From the NCBI RefSeq assembly GCF_023284065.1, contig NZ_JAKIKP010000001.1:372001-436000 (forward strand): a stretch of 64,000 bases of DNA, read 5' to 3'. Positions 14,102 through 23,431 of the stretch are shown piece by piece. Source of the stretch: Shewanella gaetbuli. Its GTDB lineage: Bacteria > Pseudomonadota > Gammaproteobacteria > Enterobacterales > Shewanellaceae. A program made the position numbers and the translations under genes. Below the pieces are notes generated by a model. The model searched no databases. It was not told the DNA's origin and was given only the letters and a program-made list of their open reading frames with translations. The stretch's first letter is position 1. Every line of letters starts with the position of its first letter.

Positions 14102-15178
14102 TTAATGACTTGTTTTAGGGCTAACACCGAATACTTCAATAGGGTGTTGTTTACCCTTTAAGGGGACTAAGCCTAAGTTTTGTAATTGGTACATAGAATC
14201 TTGTTGGTCAATGCGATGAACTACGTCACCAGAAAGCAGCATTCTTTGGCCTAAAGGGTTGCATTGATCTTGTAACCTCGCCAGTGTATTTATAACATCA
14301 CTGAAGAAGCTGATTTCTTGCTTGTGAACCCCAACTACGGCTGCCACGACTTGACCACAATGCGCTGCCGCTTTGAATTTAGGGACAAAACCGTATTGTT
14401 CTTCAAAATACTTACGTTGCCACTTTAATTCACGACAAAACTCAAAATAAATATTCAAGCATTTATCTTCTTTAATCCCTTCCTCTAATGGCCAATGAAT
14501 AAGGACTGCATCACCCATATAACGGTAAATTTCAGCATCATTTTTTACAACCGTATCGGCAAGTAAGCTGAAGCTATCTTGAATGAGTCTGGAAAATCGA
14601 TAGTCCCCTAACGATTCCGCATGGGAGGTCGATGAGGCCATATCTAAGAATAAAAATAATCGTTGTTCATAGCGAGGTTGATGGTATTTACCTAATCCAA
14701 TATTTAGTAATACTCTAGGGCCAACCAATAATGCCATTTGTTCAATAAATGCCAGCCCAACTCGAACCACCACTAAGTAAACAATGAGAGCCTGAAAAGA
14801 AGGACTATACAACACATGTGCCGTCAACATTTGACGCAATGTGATCATATGGTTTTCTATCGCCCACATGTTTAGAAACTGGGTTACATAGGCAATGGTT
14901 GTTGCGCCCAGTAATAAGAATAAGCCTTTGAAAATCACTGAAAATAAATAAGGTAAGCGGCTTATAGCACTAAAGTCTGCGATAAGGTTTGACATCCAAT
15001 GGAGACAGCCAAAAACAAAGCCCATAAAAATAGCTAATGTTGCTAAGTCAGCTTGACCAACTGCCCACTGAGGAAGTTCGGGAGTTTGTGCATATCTGAA
15101 AAACACGAAAGCCGCCATGGCAGCGCACCAAGCTATAATAGCAAACGTAAGTTTTTTAACTTGTTTTTTGGCTTTCAC
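14102..15178 (-). CDS. cyaC: Membrane-bound class III adenylate cyclase
   Basis: A 358-residue inner-membrane protein. The N-terminal half (about residues 10-165) has about five hydrophobic segments. The C-terminal half is a class III nucleotide cyclase domain: metal-binding Asp in FLFLDMASST (about residue 178), second metal Asp in YRYMGDAVLIHW, and the SDVINTLARLQ motif with the conserved Asn and Arg. From memory, S. oneidensis CyaC is a membrane class III cyclase located beside oxyR and mutH, and its loss impairs anaerobic respiration because CRP controls it. The neighbours here match. A CRP-like site lies 82 bases upstream of its start. Confidence 0.85.
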   Translation of the reverse strand: MKAKKQVKKLTFAIIAWCAAMAAFVFFRYAQTPELPQWAVGQADLATLAIFMGFVFGCLHWMSNLIADFSAISRLPYLFSVIFKGLFLLLGATTIAYVTQFLNMWAIENHMITLRQMLTAHVLYSPSFQALIVYLVVVRVGLAFIEQMALLVGPRVLLNIGLGKYHQPRYEQRLFLFLDMASSTSHAESLGDYRFSRLIQDSFSLLADTVVKNDAEIYRYMGDAVLIHWPLEEGIKEDKCLNIYFEFCRELKWQRKYFEEQYGFVPKFKAAAHCGQVVAAVVGVHKQEISFFSDVINTLARLQDQCNPLGQRMLLSGDVVHRIDQQDSMYQLQNLGLVPLKGKQHPIEVFGVSPKTSH

Positions 15179-15259
15179 GAAAAAATTTTAAATCCGGTAT
15201 CAGCGAGATAAATGGAGGCGGCATTTTAACGAAAAAACCTTACTAGTGTTAGTGGTACT

Positions 15260-15275
15260 TGTGATTTAGATCAAA
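15260..15275. promoter_or_regulatory. CRP-like site upstream of cyaC
   Basis: TGTGATTTAGATCAAA matches the CRP consensus TGTGA-N6-TCACA in the left half and three of five bases in the right. It lies 82 bases upstream of the adenylate cyclase start, a place from which CRP could act on the gene that makes its own ligand. Confidence 0.5.
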
Positions 15276-15352
15276 TCAGGACCAGAAAATGCTACTTTTA
15301 TCTTAATTAACAATTACGATTACACGCTTGTTCCAACGTCGTTACATGATGG

Positions 15353-16021
15353 TTACACAAATGCTTGCTGAAGAATACCTTGAGTAAAAGCAATTTTTAA
15401 ATAAAAGCCCCGAGGGTTAGAAAATTGAATCGTCCCGTCTGGTCCAATACTTTGGGTTAATATTTTGCTGCTAGCGGCTTTGGGTCTAAGTTGTAAGACC
15501 TCACCGTGTCTTGCGGTGACTTTATCGACTTGGCCTAATGCAATGAGCTCCATAATTTCTTCCCAATCTTGTCGCAATAATCGCATTTCTTCATCAGAGG
15601 GAGTCCATAGTAAAGGGGTTCCAATACGGCGCTCACCAATAGGGATAGATCTTTCTCCTTGAACTGGAATCCATAATACTCGTTGAAGTTTATGATAAAC
15701 AACGCTGTTTTCCCATGTTAGTCCGTGGATGTCTGTAAGAGGAGCAACAGTAACAAACGTGGTTTCTAATGGCTTTCCACTTATATCAATAGGGATAGTT
15801 TTTAACTCCACCCCCAAGTGAACAAAATCTTGCTCAGGTTTTGAGCCTGCCAATGCACCTAGCTCATGTTCTATTAATTGGCCTACCCAACCTTTATCCC
15901 GCTTCAAATTTGCTGGAACAGATACATTATGTTCTTGAGCTATATCTGCCAGTGTTACTCCAGCCATAGCTTCTGCTCTTTGCATTAATTCAATTAAACT
16001 TTGAGGAGATGATTTAGACAT
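15353..16021 (-). CDS. mutH: DNA mismatch repair endonuclease MutH
   Basis: Cuts the unmethylated strand at hemimethylated GATC sites in methyl-directed mismatch repair. The 222-residue length is normal. Active-site residues can be read off in the segment [20 protein letters not shown]65, E72 and K74, with E51 before it, matching E56/D70/E77/K79 of E. coli. Its presence implies Dam methylation in this organism. It is divergent from rppH, as in E. coli, and upstream of cyaC on the same strand with a 174-base gap. Confidence 0.96.
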   Translation of the reverse strand: MSKSSPQSLIELMQRAEAMAGVTLADIAQEHNVSVPANLKRDKGWVGQLIEHELGALAGSKPEQDFVHLGVELKTIPIDISGKPLETTFVTVAPLTDIHGLTWENSVVYHKLQRVLWIPVQGERSIPIGERRIGTPLLWTPSDEEMRLLRQDWEEIMELIALGQVDKVTARHGEVLQLRPKAASSKILTQSIGPDGTIQFSNPRGFYLKIAFTQGILQQAFV

Positions 16022-16760
16022 ACTCTGCCCTTGGTATTTCTAGAGTTGATAGGTTAACAATATGATTGCTTCACTGGAACATAGAAGTGAGGTTATTTTT
16101 TTGTGGGTAAAAAGTGACCAAACAAACCTTTGCTAACTTATACTCTGAGTGGGAATGTTGTTAAGTGTATGAAACTTAACGCTTTAAAGGTTTTTTTAAC
16201 GAAAAAAACCTTCAAGTAATAAAAGTTACTCGCCTTTATTCACGGTATTTCACACATAGTTATCCACAGAATTGTTGAATAACCAACATTAAATTGATAT
16301 TTAGCGGATTAAAATGCGTGAGTCAATGGGTTTTTTTGAATAATAAATCAATTCTTTTCAAAAAATCACTTGTTATTTGTGAATAAGTTTTATTGCGGCT
16401 ATAGCAAAGTTAGGATAACTTTTGTGTTGAGTGTTTTTTAACCTTTAGCGGGTTTGTGGATGTGTTTAAACTTGAAGTTATTTATAAGCTTGTGTTTTTA
16501 ATTGGTTTATTTTGTTGGTGTTAGCTTTGGTTATTCTTTTTCAGGCTTTCTGTTTAGTCTGTTTTATTGACTATCCCTGAGTTTCGAACAGAGATATCCA
16601 CAGATTTTGTGGATAAAAAGCTGTTGGGTTAATATTTTCTGTTGATAAGGTTGGCGTAATTCATAAATTATCCAAAAGTATAATGTAAATAGGGGTTTGC
16701 CGATAAGCCAGCTTTGTGAAACAATCAGTCTAATAGAAAATTTTGTAATTTGGAGTCCAT
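16022..16760. other. Long mutH-rppH intergenic region with clustered DnaA boxes (DARS2-like)
   Basis: This 739-base AT-rich region has no credible gene. It carries two perfect DnaA boxes TTATCCACA: 16260-16268 (plus) and 16608-16616 (minus). Three weaker boxes are also present: 16378-16386 (TTATTCACA, minus), 16236-16244 (TTATTCACG, plus) and 16594-16602 (ATATCCACA, plus). The last one faces the perfect minus-strand box with a five-base gap, forming an inverted repeat. A near-match to an IHF site lies at 16346-16358. In E. coli, from memory, the DnaA-reactivating sequence DARS2 lies in this same mutH to ygdP (rppH) interval. The cluster and position suggest an equivalent element. Confidence 0.6.
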
Positions 16761-17285
16761 GTGATTGATAGCGACGGCTTTCGCGCAAATGTGGGCATCA
16801 TTATCTGTAATAAGTTTGGACAAGTAATGTGGGCACGACGTTTTGGTCAGCATTCTTGGCAGTTCCCACAAGGTGGGCTTGATGATGGCGAAACTGCCGA
16901 GCAAGCCATGTATCGTGAATTATATGAAGAAGTTGGCTTAAAGCCTGAGCATGTGCAAATATTAACCACTTCTCGCGCTTGGTTACGCTACCGCTTACCC
17001 AAACGATTAATTCGACAAGATAGTAAGCCTGTGTGTATTGGACAAAAGCAGAAATGGTTTTTACTGCAATTAAAAGGGCAAGATAACACCATTAATTTAA
17101 ACTCTTCGGGTCATCCTGAGTTTGATGATTGGCGTTGGGTTAGTTACTGGTATCCGGTAAGGCAAGTTGTTTCGTTTAAGCGAGATGTCTATAGAAAGGT
17201 AATGAAAGAATTTGCCCAAACGACACTAGCTTTGCAAAGTAATGAGTTAAACAACCATAGACGAAGAGGCCGTTACCGTAAATAG
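16761..17285 (+). CDS. rppH: RNA pyrophosphohydrolase
   Basis: Removes pyrophosphate from 5'-triphosphate mRNA ends to start RNase E-dependent decay. The 174-residue Nudix protein has the Nudix box at residues 38-60 ([20 protein letters not shown] then VGL) and the RppH-specific motifs [16 protein letters not shown] and [21 protein letters not shown]. The start is GTG with TGGAG upstream; the ATG two bases earlier runs straight into a stop. It is 24 bases ahead of ptsP and likely co-transcribed with it. Confidence 0.96.
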   Translation: MIDSDGFRANVGIIICNKFGQVMWARRFGQHSWQFPQGGLDDGETAEQAMYRELYEEVGLKPEHVQILTTSRAWLRYRLPKRLIRQDSKPVCIGQKQKWFLLQLKGQDNTINLNSSGHPEFDDWRWVSYWYPVRQVVSFKRDVYRKVMKEFAQTTLALQSNELNNHRRRGRYRK

Positions 17286-17309
17286 TCATTTATTTTAAAG
17301 GATTAAAGT

Positions 17310-19547
17310 GTGTTAAATACACTTAGGGATATTACACAAGCAGTGGCTAGAGCCAACTCATTAGATGCGGCTCTTTCATTATTGGTTGTTCAAACCAGAC
17401 AAGCAATGGCAACTCAGTGCTGCTCTATCTATTTATTAGAAAATCAGCAGCTTGTTCTCAGTGCAACAGAAGGTCTTGAGCCCTCATCAGTTGGTGTTGT
17501 TAAAATGCCACTCTCTGAAGGTTTAGTCGGGCTGGCCGCAGAGCGAGAAGAAGCCGTCAATCTGGCTGATGCTCGAATTCACCCACGATTTAAATTTTTC
17601 CCTGAAGTTGAAGAAGAAGAGTATCGTGCCTTTCTTGCGGTCCCCATAATTTACCAGAAAATGGTGGTGGGGGTTATCGTTGTTCAACAACCTAATCCTC
17701 GGCAATTTAGTGAGGGGGAAGAAGCCTTTTTAATGACATTGGCTGCGCAGTTGGCTGTGGTTATTCGCACACTTAAAAACAAAGCCGCCATTAATGATAT
17801 TAATTTTCAAAAACAAGTTGTTTTCTCGGGGACGACTGCATCGAATGGTATCGCTATAGCTGAAGGTTTTGTTTTAGGCGGTGTTATCCCATTAGAGCAA
17901 GAAGATCTTGCTTGCGAAAGTATTGAACAAGAAACACATCGATTAAAGTTAGCTATTAACCGTTCGAAAGACATGTTGCGAGGAATTTCCCAACGATTTG
18001 AACAAGATAACGCTACTGATGTTGCCTCCATTTTTTCGGCTTTTAAATTACTATTAGATGACTCAAGCTTGGGGGGCGAATACATTCGAGAAGTCTCTGC
18101 AGGTTGGCGCGCTGAATCTGCGGTTAGCCGAGTTTCTTTACGCTACATAGAACAATTTATGGCAATGGACGACCCTTACTTAAAGGAGCGTGCAAGCGAT
18201 ATTAGAGAGCTAGGTCAGAAAGTATTAAGACAATTAATTGAGCCTGATAGATTACAATTAGAGCCTGAAAAACCGGTTATTTTAGTCGCTAAAGAAGTCG
18301 ATGCTACTATGTTAGCTGAGTTTCCACGATATAAATTGGCTGGTATTGTCACAAAACTAGGTGGTGTAAATGCCCATGCGGCTATTTTAGCCAGAGCACT
18401 AGGTGTACCTGCATTAGTTGGGGTTGAGCAAGTTCTTGATACTGATATTGATACCAAGTTATTAGTATTGAATGCTAACCGTGGCCAGCTATTGATCTCA
18501 CCTTCTCCAGCAGTGGTAAATGAATATCAACTACTCATTAATGCTGATGTAGAAAAGCAAAAGCGTTTTCAAGCTGAGCTTTCATTACCGACCCAAACTC
18601 AAGATGGTAAACGTATTAAGTTGTTTTTAAATGCAGGTTTACTGAGTGGTATTGAATCTATTGCTGAAGGTTCTGATGGTATTGGCTTATACCGAACAGA
18701 AATTCCATTTATGCTGCACCAAAGATTTCCCAGTGAAAAAGAACAAATTAATGTTTATCGTAAAGTCTTGAATGCCGCAGCTTCGCGTCCAGTAGTGATG
18801 CGAACCTTAGATGTTGGCGGAGATAAGCCTTTACCTTATTTTCCAATCAAAGAAGATAACCCATTTTTAGGTTGGCGAGGCATACGTTTATCCTTAGACC
18901 ACCCTGAATTATTTTTAGTCCAATTAAGAGCTATGCTACAGGCGGGCGGAGAGGGTGATCAACTACATATACTATTGCCTATGGTGAGTAATTTAGATGA
19001 AATTGACCAAACCTTAGCTTACTTATCACAGGCTTATGAAGAGTTAAATGTAGAAAGTGAAACTAACATTACCCGCCCTAAAGTGGGCGTCATGCTAGAA
19101 GTTCCTGCTTTACTTTATCAACTTAAAGAAGTGGCTGAACGGGTGGATTTTGTTTCCGTTGGTAGTAATGATTTAACCCAATATCTTTTAGCTGTGGATA
19201 GAAATAATCCTAGTGTTAGCTCACTTTTTGATAGTTTTCACCCGAGTGTATTAAGGGCTTTAAAACGAGCCTGTGATGAATGTGATGAATTCAATTTAGA
19301 TATTAGTATTTGTGGTGAATTAGCAGGTGAACCATATGGGGCACTATTATTGGTCGCAATGGGTTATACAAAATTAAGTATGAACCAAGCGAGCTTAGCG
19401 AGAATTAATTATTTATTAAGACGAGTGAGTCATGAATATTTAAGTGAAGTATTAAATGAGTGTCTGGCAGTTTCGAATGCACAACAGGTAAAAGCAATTT
19501 TACAAAGGTTTATTGAGCAGCATCAATTAAAAGACATCTTACACTAA
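17310..19547 (+). CDS. ptsP: PEP-protein phosphotransferase of the nitrogen PTS (Enzyme I-Ntr)
   Basis: Takes phosphate from PEP and passes it to NPr in the regulatory nitrogen phosphotransferase system. The 745 residues read: GAF sensor domain (about 1-155), PEP-utilising N-terminal domain, phospho-histidine domain with the active H356 in LGGVNAHAAILARALG (same number as in E. coli), and the C-terminal PEP-binding TIM barrel with GLYRTEIPFM, GWRGIRLSLD and the catalytic Cys in ISICGELAG. The start is GTG. Order rppH-ptsP is conserved with E. coli. Confidence 0.96.
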   Translation: MLNTLRDITQAVARANSLDAALSLLVVQTRQAMATQCCSIYLLENQQLVLSATEGLEPSSVGVVKMPLSEGLVGLAAEREEAVNLADARIHPRFKFFPEVEEEEYRAFLAVPIIYQKMVVGVIVVQQPNPRQFSEGEEAFLMTLAAQLAVVIRTLKNKAAINDINFQKQVVFSGTTASNGIAIAEGFVLGGVIPLEQEDLACESIEQETHRLKLAINRSKDMLRGISQRFEQDNATDVASIFSAFKLLLDDSSLGGEYIREVSAGWRAESAVSRVSLRYIEQFMAMDDPYLKERASDIRELGQKVLRQLIEPDRLQLEPEKPVILVAKEVDATMLAEFPRYKLAGIVTKLGGVNAHAAILARALGVPALVGVEQVLDTDIDTKLLVLNANRGQLLISPSPAVVNEYQLLINADVEKQKRFQAELSLPTQTQDGKRIKLFLNAGLLSGIESIAEGSDGIGLYRTEIPFMLHQRFPSEKEQINVYRKVLNAAASRPVVMRTLDVGGDKPLPYFPIKEDNPFLGWRGIRLSLDHPELFLVQLRAMLQAGGEGDQLHILLPMVSNLDEIDQTLAYLSQAYEELNVESETNITRPKVGVMLEVPALLYQLKEVAERVDFVSVGSNDLTQYLLAVDRNNPSVSSLFDSFHPSVLRALKRACDECDEFNLDISICGELAGEPYGALLLVAMGYTKLSMNQASLARINYLLRRVSHEYLSEVLNECLAVSNAQQVKAILQRFIEQHQLKDILH

Positions 19548-19652
19548 TCATAATACGCTATATGCTTTTGATTTTACCCCTAATGTCTTGTTAGCTTAGG
19601 GGGCTATAAGCCATTAGTTGATTCAAAACCTTGGCGATATTTGGGGAAACCA

Positions 19653-20453
19653 TTGGAAACTTTATTATTAATCTTGGCAATCTGTTTAGCCTTAGGGGCT
19701 ATTGTTGGCTTTCTTGCTGGATTATTGGGTATTGGCGGAGGGTTAATTATTGTCCCAGCCTTACTGTATATATTACCTTGGGTGGGAATTAGCTCATCTC
19801 AACTTACTCATGTCGCGATAGCAACCTCATTAAGCACTATCATTTTAACCTCTTTAGCTTCTGCTAGGGCTCACAATAAACAAGGCAATATCCCTTGGCC
19901 GCTATTTAAGCCCATTTTACCAGGAATTATTGTTGGGGCGGTGTCTGCGGGTTTTGTGGCAGAAATGATACCTTCTGAACAATTACAGCAAGTATTTGCT
20001 ATATTTGTCATGTTAATGGCCATTCAAATGGCTTTTCCTTTTAAACCGAAAGGTGAAGGGGAGTTACCCAGTACAGCGATATTGTTTGTGGTGTCTATAT
20101 TAATTGCCTTAATAGCAGGAATGATGGGAATAGGTGGTGGTGTATTACTGGTACCATTTTTAAGTTTCTGTGGTTTGCAAATGAAACAAGCTGTGGGGTT
20201 TTCGTCTGCGACTGGTTTTTTAATCGCTATAGCTGGTTCGATAGGTTATATCATTGCGGGTATTAATGCTCCCGACTTACCCACGGGCACTTTAGGGTTT
20301 ATTTATTTACCCGCCTTGTTTGGTATTATTATCAGCTCAATGATTTTTGCACCTATTGGAGTAAAGATGGCCAGTACACTACCTACACCAATACTAAAAA
20401 AGGCCTTTGCAGGCCTTTTATTAGTGGTTGGGCTTAAAATGATTCTGAGCTAA
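19653..20453 (+). CDS. TSUP (TauE/SafE) family membrane permease
   Basis: A ~266-residue membrane protein with about eight hydrophobic segments in two repeats. Each repeat has a Gly-rich motif typical of the family: GLLGIGGGLIIVPAL near residue 25 and GMMGIGGGVLLVPFL near residue 162. The family exports or imports small anions such as sulfite, sulfoacetate or other organosulfur compounds; the substrate here is unknown. I prefer the TTG at 19653 because GGGGA lies five bases upstream; TTG at 19641 is an alternative. The 3' end overlaps a hairpin that seems to belong to thyA. It follows ptsP by 105 bases. Confidence 0.85.
   Translation: METLLLILAICLALGAIVGFLAGLLGIGGGLIIVPALLYILPWVGISSSQLTHVAIATSLSTIILTSLASARAHNKQGNIPWPLFKPILPGIIVGAVSAGFVAEMIPSEQLQQVFAIFVMLMAIQMAFPFKPKGEGELPSTAILFVVSILIALIAGMMGIGGGVLLVPFLSFCGLQMKQAVGFSSATGFLIAIAGSIGYIIAGINAPDLPTGTLGFIYLPALFGIIISSMIFAPIGVKMASTLPTPILKKAFAGLLLVVGLKMILS
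20397..20421 (-). terminator. thyA terminator inside the 3' end of the permease gene
   Basis: The stem AAAGGCCT / AGGCCTTT has six A on its left, i.e. a T-run after thyA on the minus strand. It lies within the last 60 bases of the TSUP coding sequence. Confidence 0.7.
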
Positions 20454-20454
20454 C

Positions 20455-21306
20455 TCAAACAGCGAAAGGGTATTGAATTGCATCGTGATGTTGGTACCCT
20501 TCAACCTCAAAGTCGTCCAAAGTCACCCATGTTTCAATATCTTTTAACGATTTAATATCAGGGTTAATAATGAGCTTTGGAGAAGGATAGGGCTCGCGTT
20601 TAAGTTGAATGTCACGCATAGGTGCTAACTGATCTTCATAAATATGAGCGTTCACAATTTTATGATAAGCCTGACCCGGTTTTTTGCCGGTGATTTGAGC
20701 CATCAATGCTAATAAAACGTAAACTTGCACCATATTAAAGTTTAAGCCTAATGGTACATCACAGCTTCGTTGTGTGCTGTTGAGATATAAGGTATCACCC
20801 AATAAAGAAAAGTGATGCTCGTACATACAAGGACGCAGACAACCTAGATCAAACGCACCAGGGTGAAGAAACGTTAAAATCTCTCCACGATTGTCGATAC
20901 CATTTGATAAGTCATTGACGATATTTTGTAAAAGGTCAACATGACCACCGCTAGGTTTTGGAAATGCACGGCCTAATGCGCCATAAATTAACCCAAGATC
21001 ATCTTTACCTTTTCGATTAGGGTTATTCAACCATGCTTCATTTAAATTTGCATTAGCATCCCAAGTTTTGGTTCCTAATGCTCGAAAGTCTGCCGCACTT
21101 TGATAGCCTCGCATATAACCAATAATTTCAGCAATTGCAGATTTCCAGAAGCTTTTACGGGTGGTGACAAGCGGAAATTGGTTGTTGGCAACATCGTAAG
21201 TTAAATCAGCATTAATAACGGTAAGACAGCGTTTATTGGTTCTTTCGTTATTTATCCATGTGCCTTCATCAACGATACGTTGACATAAATCCAAATATTG
21301 TTTCAT
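20455..21306 (-). CDS. thyA: Thymidylate synthase, long Vibrio-type
   Basis: Makes dTMP from dUMP with methylene-tetrahydrofolate. At 283 residues it is longer than the 264-residue E. coli enzyme. The catalytic Cys is C160 in [12 protein letters not shown], followed by the dUMP-binding [13 protein letters not shown]. These segments look like the Vibrio cholerae-type enzyme, not the usual PPC-H-x-x-x-QF form. The stop is one base from the stop of the convergent permease. In S. oneidensis, from memory, the order is permease-lgt-thyA all on one strand. Here lgt is absent and thyA is inverted, which suggests replacement or transfer. Confidence 0.95.
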   Translation of the reverse strand: MKQYLDLCQRIVDEGTWINNERTNKRCLTVINADLTYDVANNQFPLVTTRKSFWKSAIAEIIGYMRGYQSAADFRALGTKTWDANANLNEAWLNNPNRKGKDDLGLIYGALGRAFPKPSGGHVDLLQNIVNDLSNGIDNRGEILTFLHPGAFDLGCLRPCMYEHHFSLLGDTLYLNSTQRSCDVPLGLNFNMVQVYVLLALMAQITGKKPGQAYHKIVNAHIYEDQLAPMRDIQLKREPYPSPKLIINPDIKSLKDIETWVTLDDFEVEGYQHHDAIQYPFAV

Positions 21307-21708
21307 GATTTCCTTGCGTCAGATGTGCGTTAGTTTTAATTATACCTAGGCATCAGAAAAGTTTCGAGTCGTGACGGTTAATCAGTCAAATTTACAGTTT
21401 TGTATCATCTTTAATAACTTATTTAAAAACAATACAAATGAATAAAACAATAAATATTGCGATAAAATGGCATTTTTTATGAATACTTGTGTATGTTAGA
21501 TGACTAATTAATCGTTTTTGGTCTGCCTAAATCACCATAAACCCCATGCTTTCTGTGCGTTAAGTCACAAAAATGTGGTTTATTGTGAATAAAAAGGGTG
21601 TATTTTTATGCCGACTCGGTTTTACCGATGTATAAGCTCGAAACATTCGATTATGCTTGTTGAATTATTCTGTTATAGACTCAAAGTATCGATTTTTAGG
21701 AGTTACAA
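21307..21708. other. Intergenic region between thyA and nhaA
   Basis: A 402-base AT-rich gap between divergent genes. It must hold the promoters of thyA and nhaA. I see no small gene, no strong hairpin and no clear regulator site. An AGGAG ribosome site is just before nhaA. Confidence 0.5.
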
Positions 21709-22881
21709 ATGGAAAAAGCACTTAGAAACTTCCTGAGCCAAGAATCTGCTGGCGGGATCATTTTGATGATCTCGGTTGCCTTGGCCATGATTTTAGCTAA
21801 TTCACCCTTTGCAGGTTTATATGAAGGTTTTTTAAATACTGAAGTTCAAGTTCGTGTTGGCGCTTTAGATATTGATAAACCTTTATTACTGTGGATCAAC
21901 GATGGCCTAATGGCTTTATTCTTCTTGTTGATCGGCCTTGAGGTTAAACGAGAATTATTAGAGGGCGCACTTTCAACCGCGGCTAAAGCATCGTTGCCTA
22001 CCTTTGCCGCTATTGGTGGCATGGTATTCCCTGCATTATTTTATTTAATATTCAACTATTCTGACCCACAAACACAAGTGGGGTGGGCGATACCTGCTGC
22101 GACCGATATTGCCTTTGCTTTAGGTATTATGGCGTTGTTAGGTAATCGAGTGCCTGTGGCGTTAAAAGTCTTTTTACTTGCGTTAGCCATTATTGATGAT
22201 CTTGGTGTCATTGTGATTATCGCGCTGTTCTACAGTGCTGACTTATCAATGCTAAGTTTGATTGTTGCTGCTGTTGCTATTGCTGCCATGGTCGCACTTA
22301 ATCGCAAAGGCGTGTCGTCATTAACACCGTATGGTTTATTAGGTTTGATATTGTGGATTGCGGTACTTAAGTCAGGTGTTCACGCCACTTTAGCCGGTGT
22401 AATTATTGCCTTCTGTATACCTCTTCGTGCGAAAGATGGTACTTCGCCGTCAGAGCATTTAGAGCATAGCTTACATCCATGGAGTACCTTCTTAATTTTA
22501 CCAGTATTTGCTTTCGCAAACGCGGGATTATCGTTAGCTAACATGAGCATATCGTCATTTGCTGAGCCTATTACTATTGGTATTATTTTAGGTCTGCTAT
22601 TGGGTAAACCTTTAGGTGTGCTATTGTTTAGTTATATTGCAGTTAAACTTAAATGGGCTGAATTACCACCAGGTATTGGTTGGAGACACATTGCACCTGT
22701 TTCCGCTATGTGTGGTATTGGTTTCACTATGTCGGTATTTATTGCGTCTTTAGCATTTGATGGCGCACCAGCTGCCTTTGGTGATTATGCTAGGTTGGGT
22801 ATTTTAACAGGCTCTTTATTTGCTGCATTACTAGGATATTTCTGGTTAGACAAAGTCTTACCAAAAAAAGGAGCAAAATAA
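21709..22881 (+). CDS. nhaA: Na+/H+ antiporter NhaA
   Basis: Exchanges one Na+ out for two H+ in across the inner membrane, for salt and alkaline pH tolerance. The 390 residues form about 12 membrane segments. The ion-binding Asp residues fall at the same numbers as in E. coli: D133 in [12 protein letters not shown] and the pair D163/D164 in [11 protein letters not shown]. It is preceded by AGGAGTTAC. The next gene starts one base after its stop, and nhaR is downstream, so regulation by NhaR is likely. Confidence 0.97.
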   Translation: MEKALRNFLSQESAGGIILMISVALAMILANSPFAGLYEGFLNTEVQVRVGALDIDKPLLLWINDGLMALFFLLIGLEVKRELLEGALSTAAKASLPTFAAIGGMVFPALFYLIFNYSDPQTQVGWAIPAATDIAFALGIMALLGNRVPVALKVFLLALAIIDDLGVIVIIALFYSADLSMLSLIVAAVAIAAMVALNRKGVSSLTPYGLLGLILWIAVLKSGVHATLAGVIIAFCIPLRAKDGTSPSEHLEHSLHPWSTFLILPVFAFANAGLSLANMSISSFAEPITIGIILGLLLGKPLGVLLFSYIAVKLKWAELPPGIGWRHIAPVSAMCGIGFTMSVFIASLAFDGAPAAFGDYARLGILTGSLFAALLGYFWLDKVLPKKGAK

Positions 22882-23280
22882 ATGAAGTCGTTACCCGTCG
22901 CTATTTTAATGGTCGCAGTGAGTGCAGTGAGCACTCCTGTATTAGCAAATGCGTTTGATGTTTGCTTAAAAGATTCTTCTAGTAAAAGTTGTGCTGTATA
23001 TCTTGAAGGTGTTGTTGATGGTGCACTGATGTACCGTAAAGATGTTTCTTTAAAGAGCATTGAAGCCGATGGTTATGAGTCTAGAGCATTAAAGTACCGT
23101 GCTGGTAAGCGCTATCAAAAAGCCAATAGTAAATATTGTGCCAGTAATATTCCGGTTAAAGCTGATATTGTTGCAGCATTAACTGAACAGGTAGCAATGG
23201 GTAACGTCGACACAAGTGCTGAATTAGAGACAGTTATTAACACGTTAATGGATTGCCGAAAAGTACATTCGAGTAATTAA
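22882..23280 (+). CDS. Secreted protein with Rap1a/Tai-like domain
   Basis: A 132-residue exported protein with a signal peptide (about residues 1-22, cleavage after LANA). The mature part has four Cys: C28, C37, C87 and C124. The pattern CAVYLEGVVDGALMYR followed by a YCAS segment and a C-terminal ...LMDC resembles the Rap1a/Tai immunity-protein domain, but no toxin gene is nearby. It begins immediately after the nhaA stop, so the two must be co-transcribed and probably translationally coupled. Function is unknown; a periplasmic accessory role linked to NhaA is inference from position only. It ends in a terminator. Confidence 0.65.
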   Translation: MKSLPVAILMVAVSAVSTPVLANAFDVCLKDSSSKSCAVYLEGVVDGALMYRKDVSLKSIEADGYESRALKYRAGKRYQKANSKYCASNIPVKADIVAALTEQVAMGNVDTSAELETVINTLMDCRKVHSSN

Positions 23281-23298
23281 TCACTATTCAGTTGATCA

Positions 23299-23329
23299 AA
23301 ACGCCCACTAACTTAGTGGGCGTTTTTGT
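23299..23329 (+). terminator. Terminator after the nhaA operon
   Basis: The stem AAACGCCCACTAA / TTAGTGGGCGTTT is followed by a T-run. It separates the nhaA unit from nhaR. Confidence 0.9.
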
Positions 23330-23431
23330 TTTCTATACAACGGGATTGCTGATCAAACTCAGTACTGGTGCTACCATGTTGTTATATTCAATAAAAACCA
23401 ACTGTGGTTCAGCTTTTTTGATAAGGCCTAT

